Shown here piece after piece: positions 1 to 9,296 of a stretch of 64,000 nt of DNA (positions are counted from its first letter, which is position 1; the number at the start of each line of letters is the position of its first letter). Both the position numbers and the translations under genes were made by a program. The DNA comes from an uncultured Eubacterium sp. (GTDB lineage Bacteria; Bacillota; Clostridia; Lachnospirales; Lachnospiraceae), in assembly GCA_934320655.1 (NCBI GenBank), contig CAKRFN010000001.1, positions 248,001 through 312,000 of the forward strand, written 5' to 3'. The notes below the pieces were generated by a model that saw only the letters and a list, made by a program, of their open reading frames with translations, did not search any database and was not told where the DNA came from.

Positions 1-345
1 CGCGCCCTCCACTGCCTCCACGATCGCATCGTATGCGTTCGTTCCGAGCACCGCATCCACCTCCGGAATCTCTGCCAGCACCTCATCCTGATAGCGCTGT
101 GCCAGACAGCCGGTGACGATCAGTGCCTTGAGCTTTCCGGTCTCTTTATACTTTGCCATCGTAAGGATCGTCTGAATGCTCTCCTCCTTGGCATCCCCGA
201 TAAAGCAGCAGGAATTGACCACGATCACATCTGCATCATTCTCATCGTCCGTAATCGTATATCCGGCAGCGTTCAGCATACCGATCATATACTCGGAATC
301 TACCAGATTTTTATCGCAGCCAAGTGAAATAAATAAAATATTCAT
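1..345 (-). CDS. rimO: Ribosomal protein S12 methylthiotransferase RimO (N-terminal part; runs off the window)
   Basis: Only the first 115 codons are present; the gene continues past the left edge. RimO is a radical-SAM enzyme that adds a methylthio group to the conserved aspartate of ribosomal protein S12. The visible part is the N-terminal MTTase domain: it opens MNILFISLGCDKNLVDSE and has the three cysteines expected for the auxiliary [4Fe-4S] cluster at residues 10, 46 and 80 (SLGC, NSCC, TGC). The radical-SAM CxxxCxxC motif would lie outside the window. The start has an AGGAG 5 bases upstream. The LGC-DKN signature points to RimO rather than MiaB, whose gene is separate at 20.2-21.6 kb. 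It ends the leftward yicC-remA-gmk-rpoZ-rimO run. Confidence 0.93.
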   Translation of the reverse strand, partial: MNILFISLGCDKNLVDSEYMIGMLNAAGYTITDDENDADVIVVNSCCFIGDAKEESIQTILTMAKYKETGKLKALIVTGCLAQRYQDEVLAEIPEVDAVLGTNAYDAIVEAVEGA

Positions 346-405
346 AGATACTCCTGTGATGTGAAAGGAAGCCGAAACGATCTGCCCCGGCTTCCGTATG
401 TTCGT

Positions 406-696
406 TTATTCTTCAATCGCTGCTGTCTGGAAGTCGTCCACCGGATCAGCGGCATCCGCCTGTTCATCCTCACCGAGAATCTTTACCTTGCCCTCGTATA
501 ATTCCTGAACCGCAGTCGATAACGGTTTCTTGCCGTTTGCATGTGCAACTAACGGCTCATCACCGGCGATCAGCTGGCGCGCACGCTTAGCGGCTGCAAT
601 CACGATCGAGTAACGGCTGTTTACAACCGGCTCCTCGCCTACCTCTGTGGTATTGTTTACTACTTTCATCAGTTCTACATAAGACGGATGGATCAT
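406..696 (-). CDS. rpoZ: RNA polymerase omega subunit
   Basis: A 96-residue protein, the usual size for a Firmicute omega subunit, which helps assemble and stabilise RNA polymerase by binding beta'. Residues 27-42 (SRYSIVIAAAKRARQL) match the conserved omega core helix, and the C-terminus is acidic, as is common. The start is supported by AGGAG about 8 bases upstream. It follows gmk with only three bases between the genes. The gmk-rpoZ pair, preceded by yicC and remA, is a standard Firmicute arrangement and strengthens the call. Confidence 0.95.
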   Translation of the reverse strand: MIHPSYVELMKVVNNTTEVGEEPVVNSRYSIVIAAAKRARQLIAGDEPLVAHANGKKPLSTAVQELYEGKVKILGEDEQADAADPVDDFQTAAIEE

Positions 697-699
697 CGT

Positions 700-1338
700 T
701 TATTCTCCTTTCGCATAATTCGTCAATGCTGTTTTTATTTCCATAATAAATAGTTCTTTGCGTGAGATCTTTGTGTGCTCATTCTGTAAAATCGAATGCA
801 CCTGATCCACGCAGGCTTCCAGTTCATCGTTTACAATCAGATAATCGTAAGCCTCAATACCCATGCACTCCTCGTCCGCGCGGCACAGGCGCTCATGGAT
901 CACCTCCGGTGTCTCCGTGTCTCTGCCGACCAGCCGCCGTTCCAGCTCCTCAAAGCTGGGCGGTGTGACGAACAGCAGCAATGTATCGGGATATCTTTCT
1001 TTGATTTTTAATGCTCCCTGAATCTCTATCTCAAGGATGACATCCTTGCCGGCTGCCAGCTGTTCCTGCACATAAGCCTTCGGTGTGCCGTAATAATTAT
1101 TGACATATCTGGCATATTCGAGCAGCTCATCCTCCTCGATCATCTTTTCGAAACAGTCCACCGAGCGGAAAAAATATTCCCGTCCGTCCTGCTCACCCGG
1201 ACGCGGCGCGCGTGTCGTCGCCGAGATGGACAATGCATAATTCTGTGGATATTTTTCCAGCAGGCGATGTACAATCGTCCCCTTTCCGGCGCCGGAAAAT
1301 CCGGATATCACAGTCAATATACCTGTCTGTGTGTTCAT
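700..1338 (-). CDS. gmk: Guanylate kinase
   Basis: A 212-residue cytoplasmic kinase that phosphorylates GMP to GDP with ATP. The P-loop GFSGAGKG is at residues 13-20. It is followed by the GMP-binding region (SISATTRAPRPGEQDG, then the Y-F motif GREYFF) and a lid segment rich in arginine. Length and motif order match the Gmk family of about 200-210 residues. GGAGG lies 8 bases before the ATG. It sits between remA and rpoZ in one leftward operon, linking GTP/(p)ppGpp-related nucleotide supply with RNA polymerase assembly, as in other Firmicutes. Confidence 0.96.
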   Translation of the reverse strand: MNTQTGILTVISGFSGAGKGTIVHRLLEKYPQNYALSISATTRAPRPGEQDGREYFFRSVDCFEKMIEEDELLEYARYVNNYYGTPKAYVQEQLAAGKDVILEIEIQGALKIKERYPDTLLLFVTPPSFEELERRLVGRDTETPEVIHERLCRADEECMGIEAYDYLIVNDELEACVDQVHSILQNEHTKISRKELFIMEIKTALTNYAKGE

Positions 1339-1368
1339 TTATTTTTCCTCCGTATCGACCGGTTTTGG

Positions 1369-1644
1369 TCATGATCCCGCAGTTTCAGCGATATGTGTGT
1401 CAGTCTGTTCCAGCTCACCTTTGCTTTTCATCCTGCCGGATAACGTATCCGGCAACAATGCCGAGAGCACGATGCGGTCATTTTCCGTGAAGATCACTGC
1501 CCGCGTCCGTCTGCCCTGTGTCGCATCAATGAGTCTGGACTCCTCCTTTGCCTTCTGGATCATGCGCTTTGCCGGTGCGGAATCCGGCGTGATCATCGCG
1601 ACGATCTTGTCTGCATTTATAATATTGCCAAAACCGATGTTCAT
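1369..1644 (-). CDS. remA: RemA-like regulator (DUF370)
   Basis: A small DNA-binding protein of the RemA/DUF370 family, which in Bacillus activates matrix and osmoprotection genes. The sequence MNIGFGNIINADKIVAM, then SAPAKRMIQ and LIDATQGRRTRAV, is the family signature. The product is 91 residues from the ATG at 1644. An in-frame TTG at 1656 would add MSSF and overlap the end of yicC; known RemA proteins also have a few residues before NIGFGN, so either start is possible. There is no strong SD for the ATG, which lies four bases after the yicC stop and suggests translational coupling. The last 20 residues (EQTDTHIAETAGS) are not conserved in the family. Confidence 0.9.
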   Translation of the reverse strand: MNIGFGNIINADKIVAMITPDSAPAKRMIQKAKEESRLIDATQGRRTRAVIFTENDRIVLSALLPDTLSGRMKSKGELEQTDTHIAETAGS

Positions 1645-1648
1645 AAAA

Positions 1649-2527
1649 CTACTCAATATTCTGTATCTGCTCCCTTACTTTCTCAATATCCGTCTTGAGA
1701 TTGATGCCTGTATCGGAGATTGAGAGATCGTTGGACTTGGACAGGATCGTGTTTGCCTCGCGGTTCATCTCCTGTGCAATGAAATCCAGCTTGCGTCCCA
1801 TACTGCCTCCGGCGAGCAGGACATCCTTCATGCCCTTGACATGGCTGCGCAGGCGCACAACCTCCTCATCCACACAGATTTTATCGGCAAACAGCGTCAC
1901 CTCGGTCGCAATCCGTCCCTCGTCGATCTGTGCATCCTGTAAAAGATCCGCAATCTTTGTCTGCAGCTTGGTGCGGTACTCCGCAATAATCTGCGGTGAA
2001 CGCTCCTCAATGTAATCTACATATCCATTCATCTGATCCAGCTTGGCGATCAGGTCATCCCGCAGATGCTCGCCCTCACGGATCCGTGCCTCCACGAACT
2101 TTTCACAGGCACCGCGCACCGCTTTTTCCAGTACCGTCCACAGCTCCTTCTCGTCCGTATCCTCCTCTTCCATGACGAATACTTCCGGATAGCGTGAAAG
2201 TGCGCTCACACGGATGTCATTCTCCAGTCCGAACGTCTGCGCCATCTGTCTTAAATATTCCAGATACTGTCCCGCCAGCTTTTCATTGTACTTGAGTGCA
2301 AAGCCTGTCTCGGACAGATCCTCGTAGGATACGAATACATCCACCTTTCCGCGTTCCATGTACTCTTTGAGCACGGTGCGGATCGAGCTTTCAAAAATAC
2401 TGAGTTTCTTCGGCATCTTGACGCTGACATCCAGATAGCGGTGGTTGACAGCCTTGATCTCGACCGTCATTTTCCACTGACCGTCTGTCACTTCGCATCT
2501 TCCGAAGCCGGTCATGCTTTTTATCAT
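1649..2527 (-). CDS. yicC: YicC/YloC family endoribonuclease
   Basis: A 292-residue protein opening MIKSMTGFGR, the hallmark of the YicC/YloC family. In E. coli and Bacillus these proteins are reported to act as endoribonucleases involved in RNA decay. The C-terminal region (GRKLDFIAQEMNREANTILSKSND) is the conserved DUF1732 signature. I chose the ATG at 2527 because GGAGG precedes it by 5 bases; an upstream in-frame GTG at 2542 has the ribosome site inside its own coding region. It is the first gene of the leftward yicC-remA-gmk-rpoZ-rimO operon and lies directly behind the consensus promoter at 2623-2651. Confidence 0.94.
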   Translation of the reverse strand: MIKSMTGFGRCEVTDGQWKMTVEIKAVNHRYLDVSVKMPKKLSIFESSIRTVLKEYMERGKVDVFVSYEDLSETGFALKYNEKLAGQYLEYLRQMAQTFGLENDIRVSALSRYPEVFVMEEEDTDEKELWTVLEKAVRGACEKFVEARIREGEHLRDDLIAKLDQMNGYVDYIEERSPQIIAEYRTKLQTKIADLLQDAQIDEGRIATEVTLFADKICVDEEVVRLRSHVKGMKDVLLAGGSMGRKLDFIAQEMNREANTILSKSNDLSISDTGINLKTDIEKVREQIQNIE

Positions 2528-2622
2528 AAAAACCTCCAACACACCGGACAGGAAAGTACCTGCCCTGAATCGTTCTGACCATGCATCACCATTTCCCCAT
2601 ATAGGTATGCATAGCTATCGTT

Positions 2623-2651
2623 ATTATAAGTCAAATGTTACTATTCGTCAA
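2623..2651 (-). promoter_or_regulatory. SigA-type promoter of the yicC operon
   Basis: On the minus strand, TTGACG (2646-2651), a 17-base spacer and TATAAT (2623-2628). This is close to the vegetative consensus, about 95 bases ahead of the yicC start, and is the only strong leftward promoter before rimO. Confidence 0.8.
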
Positions 2652-2666
2652 ATAAAAATGTCTTTA

Positions 2667-2696
2667 TTGACTTTATATGTATCATTCCATTAAAAT
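2667..2696 (+). promoter_or_regulatory. Probable promoter of rqcH
   Basis: TTGACT (2667-2672), an 18-base spacer and TAAAAT (2691-2696), 38 bases ahead of the rqcH start. It is divergent from the yicC promoter and only about 15 bases from its -35 box. Confidence 0.6.
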
Positions 2697-2734
2697 AGGT
2701 AAGATAATAAGAACTACCTATGGAGGACAATCTG

Positions 2735-4483
2735 ATGGCTTTTGACGGAATTGTCGTTGCAAATATTATAAAAGAATTAAAATCAACCGTTCTTGGCGGC
2801 AGGATCAGCAAGATCGCCCAGCCGGAAAGCGATGCTCTGCTGCTCACGATCAAGGGTACAAACGGTCAGCACCGCCTGCTCTTATCCGCGAGCGCTTCGC
2901 TGCCGTTTGTTTACCTGACTGCCACGAACCGCCCCAGTCCCATGACCGCGCCGAATTTCTGTATGCTGCTGCGCAAATTCATTGCAAACGGAAAGATCAC
3001 GGATATCACGCAGCCGGGGTTAGAGCGCATTATCCGCTTTGACATCGAGCATCTCGACGAGCTCGGCGATCTGCGCAAAAAACGCCTGATCGTCGAACTG
3101 ATGGGAAAACACAGCAATATCATTTTCTGCGATGACAGCGGACGCATCATCGACAGCATCAAGCATATTCCCGCATCGGTCAGCTCGGTGCGTGAGGTGC
3201 TCCCCGGACGGGACTATTTTATACCGAACACACAGGAAAAATCCGACCCGCTCACAGCGACTCCGGAAACGATCGTACAGGATGCCTGCAACCGCCCTGC
3301 CACACTCGCAAAAGCATTTTATCTGACCTATACCGGTATCAGCCCGACCGTCGCAAACGAGGTATGCCACCGCGCCGGTCTGGATGCGGATGCACATACG
3401 GACAGCCTGAGCGACGATGAAAAGCTGCATCTCGCCAACGAATTTTTCTGGCTGGTCTCCGACATCAAAGAAGAAAAATTTGAGCCGTGCATGATCAAAA
3501 AAGGCGCTGAACCGATCGAATTTTCTGCGATCAATCTGCGCGAGTACAGCGACTATCCGGATTATACGTGCGAGCGCTACGATTCCATCTGCGAGGTACT
3601 CGAACGCTTCTATGCGGACAAGGATCTCTACACCCGTATCCGCCAGAAATCCGTCGATCTGCGCCGCATCGTCAACACGGCACTCGAACGCGATGTGAAA
3701 AAGCTCTCCTTACAGCAAAAACAGCTCAAGGATACCGAAAAACGTGAGAAATACAAGGTATACGGCGAGCTGCTGCAGGCATACGGTTACGGCGTTGAGG
3801 AGGGTGCAAAAAAGCTCGAGGCGCTCAACTATTATACGAACGAGATGATCACGATCCCGCTCGACCCACAGCTCAGCGCACAGGAAAACGCCCAGAAATA
3901 TTTTGCGAAATACAACAAGCTCAAACGCACCTATGAAGCACTCTTAGAGCTCACCGTCGAGGTACAGGATGAGATCACCTACCTCGAATCGGTCGCAAAT
4001 TCGCTCGATATTGCTGTGACAGAGGAAGATCTGGCTGCGATCAAGGACGAACTGACCGGCAGCGGCTTTATCAAAAAGCATCCACAGAAAAAAGGCGCGC
4101 GCACTGCAAAGAGCAAGCCGTTCCACTATCGCAGCAACGACGGTTTTGACATTTTTATCGGAAAAAACAATCTGCAAAATGAAGAATTGACGTTCAAGGT
4201 CGCGAACGGCGGTGACTGGTGGTTTCACGCGAAAGGAATGCCCGGCTCACACGTGATCGTAAAAACAGAAGGAAAAGAGCTGCCCGACCGCACGTTTGAG
4301 GAAGCGGCGCGTCTCGCCGGTTACTATTCCAAGGGACGCGGTGTGGATAAGCTCGAAATTGACTATTTACAGCGCAAAAATGTGAAAAAGCCAAATGGAT
4401 CAGCACCCGGTTTTGTCGTTTATTATACGAATTATTCCATGACGATACACACGGATATTTCTGATATTCCATTTGTTGAATAA
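2735..4483 (+). CDS. rqcH: Rqc2/RqcH ribosome quality-control protein (NFACT family)
   Basis: A 582-residue NFACT protein. RqcH binds stalled 50S subunits carrying peptidyl-tRNA and adds C-terminal alanine tails that mark the nascent chain for proteolysis. It opens MAFDGIVVANIIKEL, as in RqcH/FbpA proteins. It has the N-terminal NFACT-N region, a long helical/coiled-coil middle part (roughly residues 280-440) and the C-terminal NFACT-R domain with DWWFHAKGMPGSHVIVK. The older name, fibronectin-binding protein A, refers to the same family. The ATG at 2735 has GGAGG 8 bases upstream; an ATG at 2720 overlaps that ribosome site and is unlikely. It stands alone on the plus strand. Confidence 0.94.
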   Translation: MAFDGIVVANIIKELKSTVLGGRISKIAQPESDALLLTIKGTNGQHRLLLSASASLPFVYLTATNRPSPMTAPNFCMLLRKFIANGKITDITQPGLERIIRFDIEHLDELGDLRKKRLIVELMGKHSNIIFCDDSGRIIDSIKHIPASVSSVREVLPGRDYFIPNTQEKSDPLTATPETIVQDACNRPATLAKAFYLTYTGISPTVANEVCHRAGLDADAHTDSLSDDEKLHLANEFFWLVSDIKEEKFEPCMIKKGAEPIEFSAINLREYSDYPDYTCERYDSICEVLERFYADKDLYTRIRQKSVDLRRIVNTALERDVKKLSLQQKQLKDTEKREKYKVYGELLQAYGYGVEEGAKKLEALNYYTNEMITIPLDPQLSAQENAQKYFAKYNKLKRTYEALLELTVEVQDEITYLESVANSLDIAVTEEDLAAIKDELTGSGFIKKHPQKKGARTAKSKPFHYRSNDGFDIFIGKNNLQNEELTFKVANGGDWWFHAKGMPGSHVIVKTEGKELPDRTFEEAARLAGYYSKGRGVDKLEIDYLQRKNVKKPNGSAPGFVVYYTNYSMTIHTDISDIPFVE

Positions 4484-4597
4484 TTTAGAAAAACCTGCTA
4501 CGTTTATTTTTGTTTTCTCCTCACATACTATGTGTACCAGCAGCAAACAAGCTGTTGTTTAAATACAAAAGCGAATTTACCAAGGAGGAAACGCATC

Positions 4598-4801
4598 ATG
4601 TCAAACAATAACAATAAAACTTCCGTTCCCGAAGCAAAAGAGGCTATGAACCGTTTCAAATATGAGGTGGCAAGTGAGCTGGGTGTGCCCTTAAAGGATG
4701 GATACAACGGTGATCTGACTTCCAGACAGAATGGATCTGTCGGCGGTTATATGGTCAAGAAGATGATCGAGGCACAGGAAAAACAGATGGCAGGCAAGTA
4801 A
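4598..4801 (+). CDS. Small acid-soluble spore protein, alpha/beta type
   Basis: A 67-residue protein of the SspA-like family that coats and protects spore DNA and is degraded by the Gpr protease at germination. The family motifs are visible: KYEVASELGVPL (containing the Gpr cleavage-type sequence) and GDLTSRQNGSVGGYMVKKMIE. The amino end is rich in asparagine. The ATG at 4598 follows AAGGAGG; an upstream in-frame ATG at 4532 would add 22 non-conserved residues and is rejected. Expression in the forespore under SigG would be expected from the family; I did not identify that promoter with certainty. It is direct evidence that the organism can sporulate. Confidence 0.95.
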   Translation: MSNNNNKTSVPEAKEAMNRFKYEVASELGVPLKDGYNGDLTSRQNGSVGGYMVKKMIEAQEKQMAGK

Positions 4802-4824
4802 ACCAACATCAAAAGAAAAACAAC

Positions 4825-4870
4825 AAAAAAGTGCGCTTACCGCAGATTGCTGCGGCAGGCGCACTTTTTG
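4825..4870. terminator. Bidirectional rho-independent terminator
   Basis: The inverted arms AAAAAAGTGCGC and GCGCACTTTTT enclose an inner CCGCAG/CTGCGG stem. It lies between the converging spore-protein gene and recG, with T-runs on both strands, so it can end both transcripts. Confidence 0.88.
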
Positions 4871-4885
4871 ATTTATAGGAATTGA

Positions 4886-6949
4886 CTATAAGCTTAGCGT
4901 TACATCGCCCCGCTCAAAGATCTCCCTCATTTTCAGTTTCAGATTGGCATGCTCCTCTGCCTCCAGCAACGGATCGGTCTCAAGAATCCGTTTCACCTCA
5001 TCGGATGCCTGATTCAGCACACGTGCATCCGTGTAAATATCCGCAATCAAAAAGCTCATATCGCCCGCCTGACGGATACCGAAGAAGTCACCCGGTCCGC
5101 GCAGCTTCAGATCTTCCGAGGCGATGAAAAATCCATCATTGGATTTATTCAGGATCTCCAGCCGGTCCTTTGCGCGATCTGAATCCGATGCGTTCATCAT
5201 AATGCAATACGACTGTGCATCGCCGCGCCCGACGCGGCCGCGCAACTGGTGCAACTGTGCCAGCCCGAACCGGTCTGCGTTCTCGATCATCATAACCGTT
5301 GCATTCGGGACATTGACACCTACCTCGATGACCGTCGTTGACACGAGAATATCGGTCTGATGCTCCTTAAAAGCCTCCATGATCTGATTTTTCTCTGCCG
5401 CCTTCATTTTGCCGTGCAGACAGGCGATGCGCACATCGGACGATAGCTGTGCGCGCAGCCGGTCGGTATAATCCGTCACGTTGTTTGCATCCAGATTCTC
5501 CGATGCCTCCACGAGTGGACAGATAATATACGCCTGATGTCCCGCTGCGACCTCTTTTTCCAGAAAGGCATTCGCCTTTGTGCGGTAATCCTCCCCAACG
5601 ACACAGTTTTTGATTGGAAGTCTCGTCGCAGGCACTTCATCCATCACCGAAATATCCATATCACCGTACAAAATGATCGCCAGCGTGCGCGGAATCGGTG
5701 TCGCACTCATGACAAGGATATGCGGAGACTGCCCTTTTTCGGCAAATGTCTCCCTCTGGCGGACACCGAACCGATGCTGCTCGTCCGTGATGACAAGCGC
5801 CAGCCGCTCATACGATACCTGCTCCTGAATGAGTGCATGTGTGCCGATGATCAGTGCGTCTGTGTGTTCCGCGATCGCTGCCCGCGCCTTGCGTTTCTGC
5901 TTTGCGGTCATCGAACCCGTGAGCAATACGATCGTCTTTTGAATGCCGAACCGCTCGCACAGCTCCAGAAACGACTGCTCATGCTGCTTTGCCAGTACCT
6001 CGGTCGGAGCCATGATCGCCGATTGGCAGCCCTGATCCGACACGTACAGCATCGCTAAAAACGCAACGATCGTCTTACCGCTGCCGACATCTCCCTGTAT
6101 GAGCCGCTGCATCAGCGTCTCACCCTGTAAATCGCGCAGCACTTCATTTAACGTGCGCTGCTGCGCGCCGGTCAGCGCATACGGCAGTTGTCCGATATAC
6201 GTCTGCAGATCATCCGCTGTAAAATCATAGGGATTTTTCTGTTTTTCCTCACCTCGTTTCTGGAGCTGCATCGTCATCAGAAACAGGAAAAACTCATCAA
6301 ACACGAGCCTGCGGCGCGCACAGATCAGCGCTTCCTTCGACTCCGGAAAATGAATCTGCTCCAACGCATAGTTGTACTCCGCGAGCTCGTATTTTTCACG
6401 GATGCCGGTCGGCAGATAGTCAAAAAAGCTGTCACACGACTGTAAGGCATAGCGGATCGTCTTACATAAAAAACGGTTTGTGATCCCGCGCGTCAGCGCA
6501 TAGACCGGCTGCATGGATTCCTCAATCGCAGCATAGTCCTCCGGTGAAAACAGCGCAGGCTGCTCCATGTGCCAGACACCGTTTTTGTCGGTCACTTTGC
6601 CATACAGGATCACCGTTTTTCCCTTTTTCAGCCCATTGGCAATGTACGGCAGCCGAAACCAGATCGCTTCGAATTCTTTCCCCTCACAACTGCTCTTTAA
6701 CACCGTGATCGTCATCGCACGGGTACGGCGCATCACCGCAGCGCGCGTGACCGGAACAATCACAGCCGCCGTCTGTATATTTTTTGCTTCTGTTAATTCA
6801 TTGATCTGCGCAACGCGTGGATATGTCACATAATCCCTCGGAAAATGAAGGAGTATATCACCTACGGTGTATACTCCCATTTTCTGTAACAAATTTTCCG
6901 TTTTCTCGCCTACGCCCTTTACTTCACGAATCGGTGCAGTCAGTTCCAT
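4886..6949 (-). CDS. recG: ATP-dependent DNA helicase RecG
   Basis: A 687-residue helicase that remodels stalled replication forks and branched DNA. It has the N-terminal wedge/OB region (residues about 1-200) and then the helicase core with Walker A GDVGSGKT, the DEQH box (ITDEQHRFGVRQRE), motif III SATPIPRT, and the late motifs TTVIEVGVNVPNA and QLRGRVGRG, which match RecG. The ATG at 6949 has GGGAG 8 bases upstream; an in-frame ATG at 6964 lacks a usable site. It is third in the leftward asp23-fakA-recG operon, the same order as yloU-yloV-recG-region genes in Bacillus. Confidence 0.96.
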   Translation of the reverse strand: MELTAPIREVKGVGEKTENLLQKMGVYTVGDILLHFPRDYVTYPRVAQINELTEAKNIQTAAVIVPVTRAAVMRRTRAMTITVLKSSCEGKEFEAIWFRLPYIANGLKKGKTVILYGKVTDKNGVWHMEQPALFSPEDYAAIEESMQPVYALTRGITNRFLCKTIRYALQSCDSFFDYLPTGIREKYELAEYNYALEQIHFPESKEALICARRRLVFDEFFLFLMTMQLQKRGEEKQKNPYDFTADDLQTYIGQLPYALTGAQQRTLNEVLRDLQGETLMQRLIQGDVGSGKTIVAFLAMLYVSDQGCQSAIMAPTEVLAKQHEQSFLELCERFGIQKTIVLLTGSMTAKQKRKARAAIAEHTDALIIGTHALIQEQVSYERLALVITDEQHRFGVRQRETFAEKGQSPHILVMSATPIPRTLAIILYGDMDISVMDEVPATRLPIKNCVVGEDYRTKANAFLEKEVAAGHQAYIICPLVEASENLDANNVTDYTDRLRAQLSSDVRIACLHGKMKAAEKNQIMEAFKEHQTDILVSTTVIEVGVNVPNATVMMIENADRFGLAQLHQLRGRVGRGDAQSYCIMMNASDSDRAKDRLEILNKSNDGFFIASEDLKLRGPGDFFGIRQAGDMSFLIADIYTDARVLNQASDEVKRILETDPLLEAEEHANLKLKMREIFERGDVTLSL

Positions 6950-6978
6950 AGCCGTTACTCCCATCGATTTCTAATTGA

Positions 6979-8670
6979 TTACTCGACAGATAAAATATAA
7001 TAGTACACCGGCTGTCCGCCGTTGTTTACCTCAACCTCGATATCCGCATACTTCTCCTGTAGCTTCTCTGCCAGTGCGGATGCATCCTCCTCGGATACTT
7101 CTTCGCCGTAATACAGGCTGATAATTCCACTCTCGTCAGTCACGAGCTGATCCACCATATCGATCAGTGTCTGCTCCATATCAGCGCCCACGGACAAAAT
7201 ACCGGCATCTCCGATACCCATATAGTCGTTTTCCTTGATCTCCTTGCCGTCGATATTGGTATCACGCACCGCATAGGTGATCTGTCCGCTCTTGACATTT
7301 GCGAGTTCCTCGGTCATGCGCTTGGCATTTTCTTCGGCAGGCTGCTCCGGAATGTAGTTGATCAGCGCCGTGATGCCCTGCGGAATCGTCTTTGTCGGGA
7401 TGACATAGATCGTCTTGTCCTCCGTCAGGGAAGCTGCCTGATTTGCCGCGAGGATAATATTTTTATTGTTCGGCAGGACAAAAATATTCTTTGCCGGTAC
7501 TTTATCGATCGCATGGAGAATGTCCTCCGTGCTCGGATTCATCGTCTGACCGCCCTCGATGATCACATCGACTCCGAGACCGCTGAAGATCTCACTCAGT
7601 CCCTCCCCTGCGGACACGCTGATAAAGCCCATATCCTTCCACTCTGTGGCAGGTGCCGGCTGTTCCTCGGCTGCCTGCTGTGCGGCTACCTTTTCCGCAT
7701 CCTTGATCAGACGCTCTTGATGCTCCTCACGCATATTGTCGATCTTGATCTTGCTGAGTGAGCCGTGTGTGAGTGCCTCCTGAATCGCCAGACCCGGGTC
7801 ATTGGTATGTACATGGGTCTTTACGATCTCATCGTCTGCCACTACAACAATCGAATCGCCGATAGAGGTCAAAAACTCCTTGTACTTTGCAACCTGTGCG
7901 TCACTGAGCGGATGATTCAGAACGATAATAAACTCGGTACAATAGCCGAATTTGATCTCAGCCTCTGTCTCCGCGGAGATCTTTGTGATACCGCTGGCAG
8001 ATGTCTTGTCTGCCTCGAAGCTGCTGTAATCGATCTCCTTGCCCATCAGCGCATCATACGCACCCTGTAAAACAACGACCAGACCCTGTCCGCCGGAATC
8101 CACAACGCCTGCCTGCTTCAATACCGGCAGCATATCCGGTGTCTTTTTCAGCACGCGCTCTGCCTCATCGATCACGGCGCGGATAAATACACACAGATCA
8201 TCGGTCTCCTCGACCATGTCGATCGCTTTGTCGGCTGCACCTCTGGCTACCGTGAGGATCGTACCCTCCTTCGGCTTCATAACTGCCTTGTATGCGGTCT
8301 CAACCGCCTTGTCACACGCCTCGGCAAGAACGACGGTATCGATCGTGTCATACGCTGCGATCACCTTTGTAAAACCACGGAAAAGCTGTGATAAGATAAC
8401 ACCGGAATTTCCTCTGGCACCGCGCAGGGAACCGGACGAAATTGCCTTTGCAACAGATTTCATGGTTGTTTTTTCAAGGCTGCCCACTTCCTTAGCGGCA
8501 GAAAGGATCGTCATGGACATATTGGTTCCGGTATCACCATCCGGCACGGGGAACACGTTTAATTCATTGATCCATTCCTTCTTTGCCTCCAGATTATGCG
8601 CGCCTGCGAGAAACATCTTCGCCAACAGCTCTGCATTGATCTTTTCTATACTTTGCACAGTTTGTCCCAC
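6979..8670 (-). CDS. fakA: FakA/YloV-type fatty-acid kinase catalytic subunit (DAK2 domain)
   Basis: A 563-residue protein that matches FakA, which phosphorylates fatty acids presented by a FakB (DegV-family) binding protein for lipid synthesis. The N-terminal DAK2 kinase domain carries NVFPVPDGDTGTNM at residues 38-51, holding the metal/ATP aspartates. A conserved middle domain and a C-terminal EDD-type domain follow. Translation starts with GTG at 8670, supported by GGAGG 9 bases upstream. It lies between the asp23-like gene and recG, the standard order. No fakB is present in the window, so its partner must be encoded elsewhere. Confidence 0.92.
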   Translation of the reverse strand: MGQTVQSIEKINAELLAKMFLAGAHNLEAKKEWINELNVFPVPDGDTGTNMSMTILSAAKEVGSLEKTTMKSVAKAISSGSLRGARGNSGVILSQLFRGFTKVIAAYDTIDTVVLAEACDKAVETAYKAVMKPKEGTILTVARGAADKAIDMVEETDDLCVFIRAVIDEAERVLKKTPDMLPVLKQAGVVDSGGQGLVVVLQGAYDALMGKEIDYSSFEADKTSASGITKISAETEAEIKFGYCTEFIIVLNHPLSDAQVAKYKEFLTSIGDSIVVVADDEIVKTHVHTNDPGLAIQEALTHGSLSKIKIDNMREEHQERLIKDAEKVAAQQAAEEQPAPATEWKDMGFISVSAGEGLSEIFSGLGVDVIIEGGQTMNPSTEDILHAIDKVPAKNIFVLPNNKNIILAANQAASLTEDKTIYVIPTKTIPQGITALINYIPEQPAEENAKRMTEELANVKSGQITYAVRDTNIDGKEIKENDYMGIGDAGILSVGADMEQTLIDMVDQLVTDESGIISLYYGEEVSEEDASALAEKLQEKYADIEVEVNNGGQPVYYYILSVE

Positions 8671-8683
8671 TTGTCTTGTCCTC

Positions 8684-9043
8684 CTAATCGATTACCCGTA
8701 CGCCTTCTACGGAAATATTGATCTTTTTTATTTTCATGCCGGTGAATTCCTCCACACGGTATTTTACTGTCTCTGTCAGATTATCCGCAACGGTAAAGAT
8801 ACTTACACCATATGACACAATCACGTGGAAATCAATACTGATCTCGTTCGCATCATCAATCGTCACATTGATGCCGTGTGAGAGATAATCTTTCTTTAAC
8901 AGCTTTACAAGACCATCCTTCATATTTACCGCAGCCATACCTACGATGCCGAAACATTCTACTGCAACGGAGCCGGCATAGGTAGCGATCACTTCCGGGT
9001 CAATGGTAACAGTACCTAAAGAATTGGTTAATTGTCCATTCAT
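8684..9043 (-). CDS. Asp23/Gls24 family envelope stress protein (YloU-like)
   Basis: A 119-residue member of the Asp23/Gls24 family. These are small, abundant proteins linked to the membrane periphery and alkaline or envelope stress. The recognisable pattern is GTVTIDPEVIATYAGSVA near the start, a central HVIVSYGV strand and a final VEEFTGMKIKKINISVEGV. There is no signal peptide. The ATG at 9043 has GGAGG 8 bases upstream. It precedes fakA, as yloU precedes yloV in Bacillus, which suggests a role tied to lipid or envelope homeostasis; the precise function is not known. Confidence 0.88.
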   Translation of the reverse strand: MNGQLTNSLGTVTIDPEVIATYAGSVAVECFGIVGMAAVNMKDGLVKLLKKDYLSHGINVTIDDANEISIDFHVIVSYGVSIFTVADNLTETVKYRVEEFTGMKIKKINISVEGVRVID

Positions 9044-9199
9044 AGTCAAACCTCCATATCATCATTCGGCACATCAAAAACATATACCAAAAACACAGTT
9101 TCCCAACATACAATGTACCGTAGTCTATCTTATTCTATACCATCTACCGGAAAAAAGAAACACATATTTGATTTATTTGCAATTTTTTTCAATTTATTC

Positions 9200-9228
9200 T
9201 TGCATTGCCTATTTATATCTGATAAAAT
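9200..9228 (+). promoter_or_regulatory. SigA-type promoter of rpmB
   Basis: TTGCAT (9200-9205), a 17-base spacer and TAAAAT (9223-9228), about 70 bases ahead of rpmB. The 250-base gap also contains the leader of the divergent asp23-like gene, for which I found no clear promoter. Confidence 0.72.
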
Positions 9229-9296
9229 GTCCTAGTATGAGTTTAGAGAATATCGCTCTGAACTAATTTTGGAAACCAGACAAGGAGGTGCAAGTC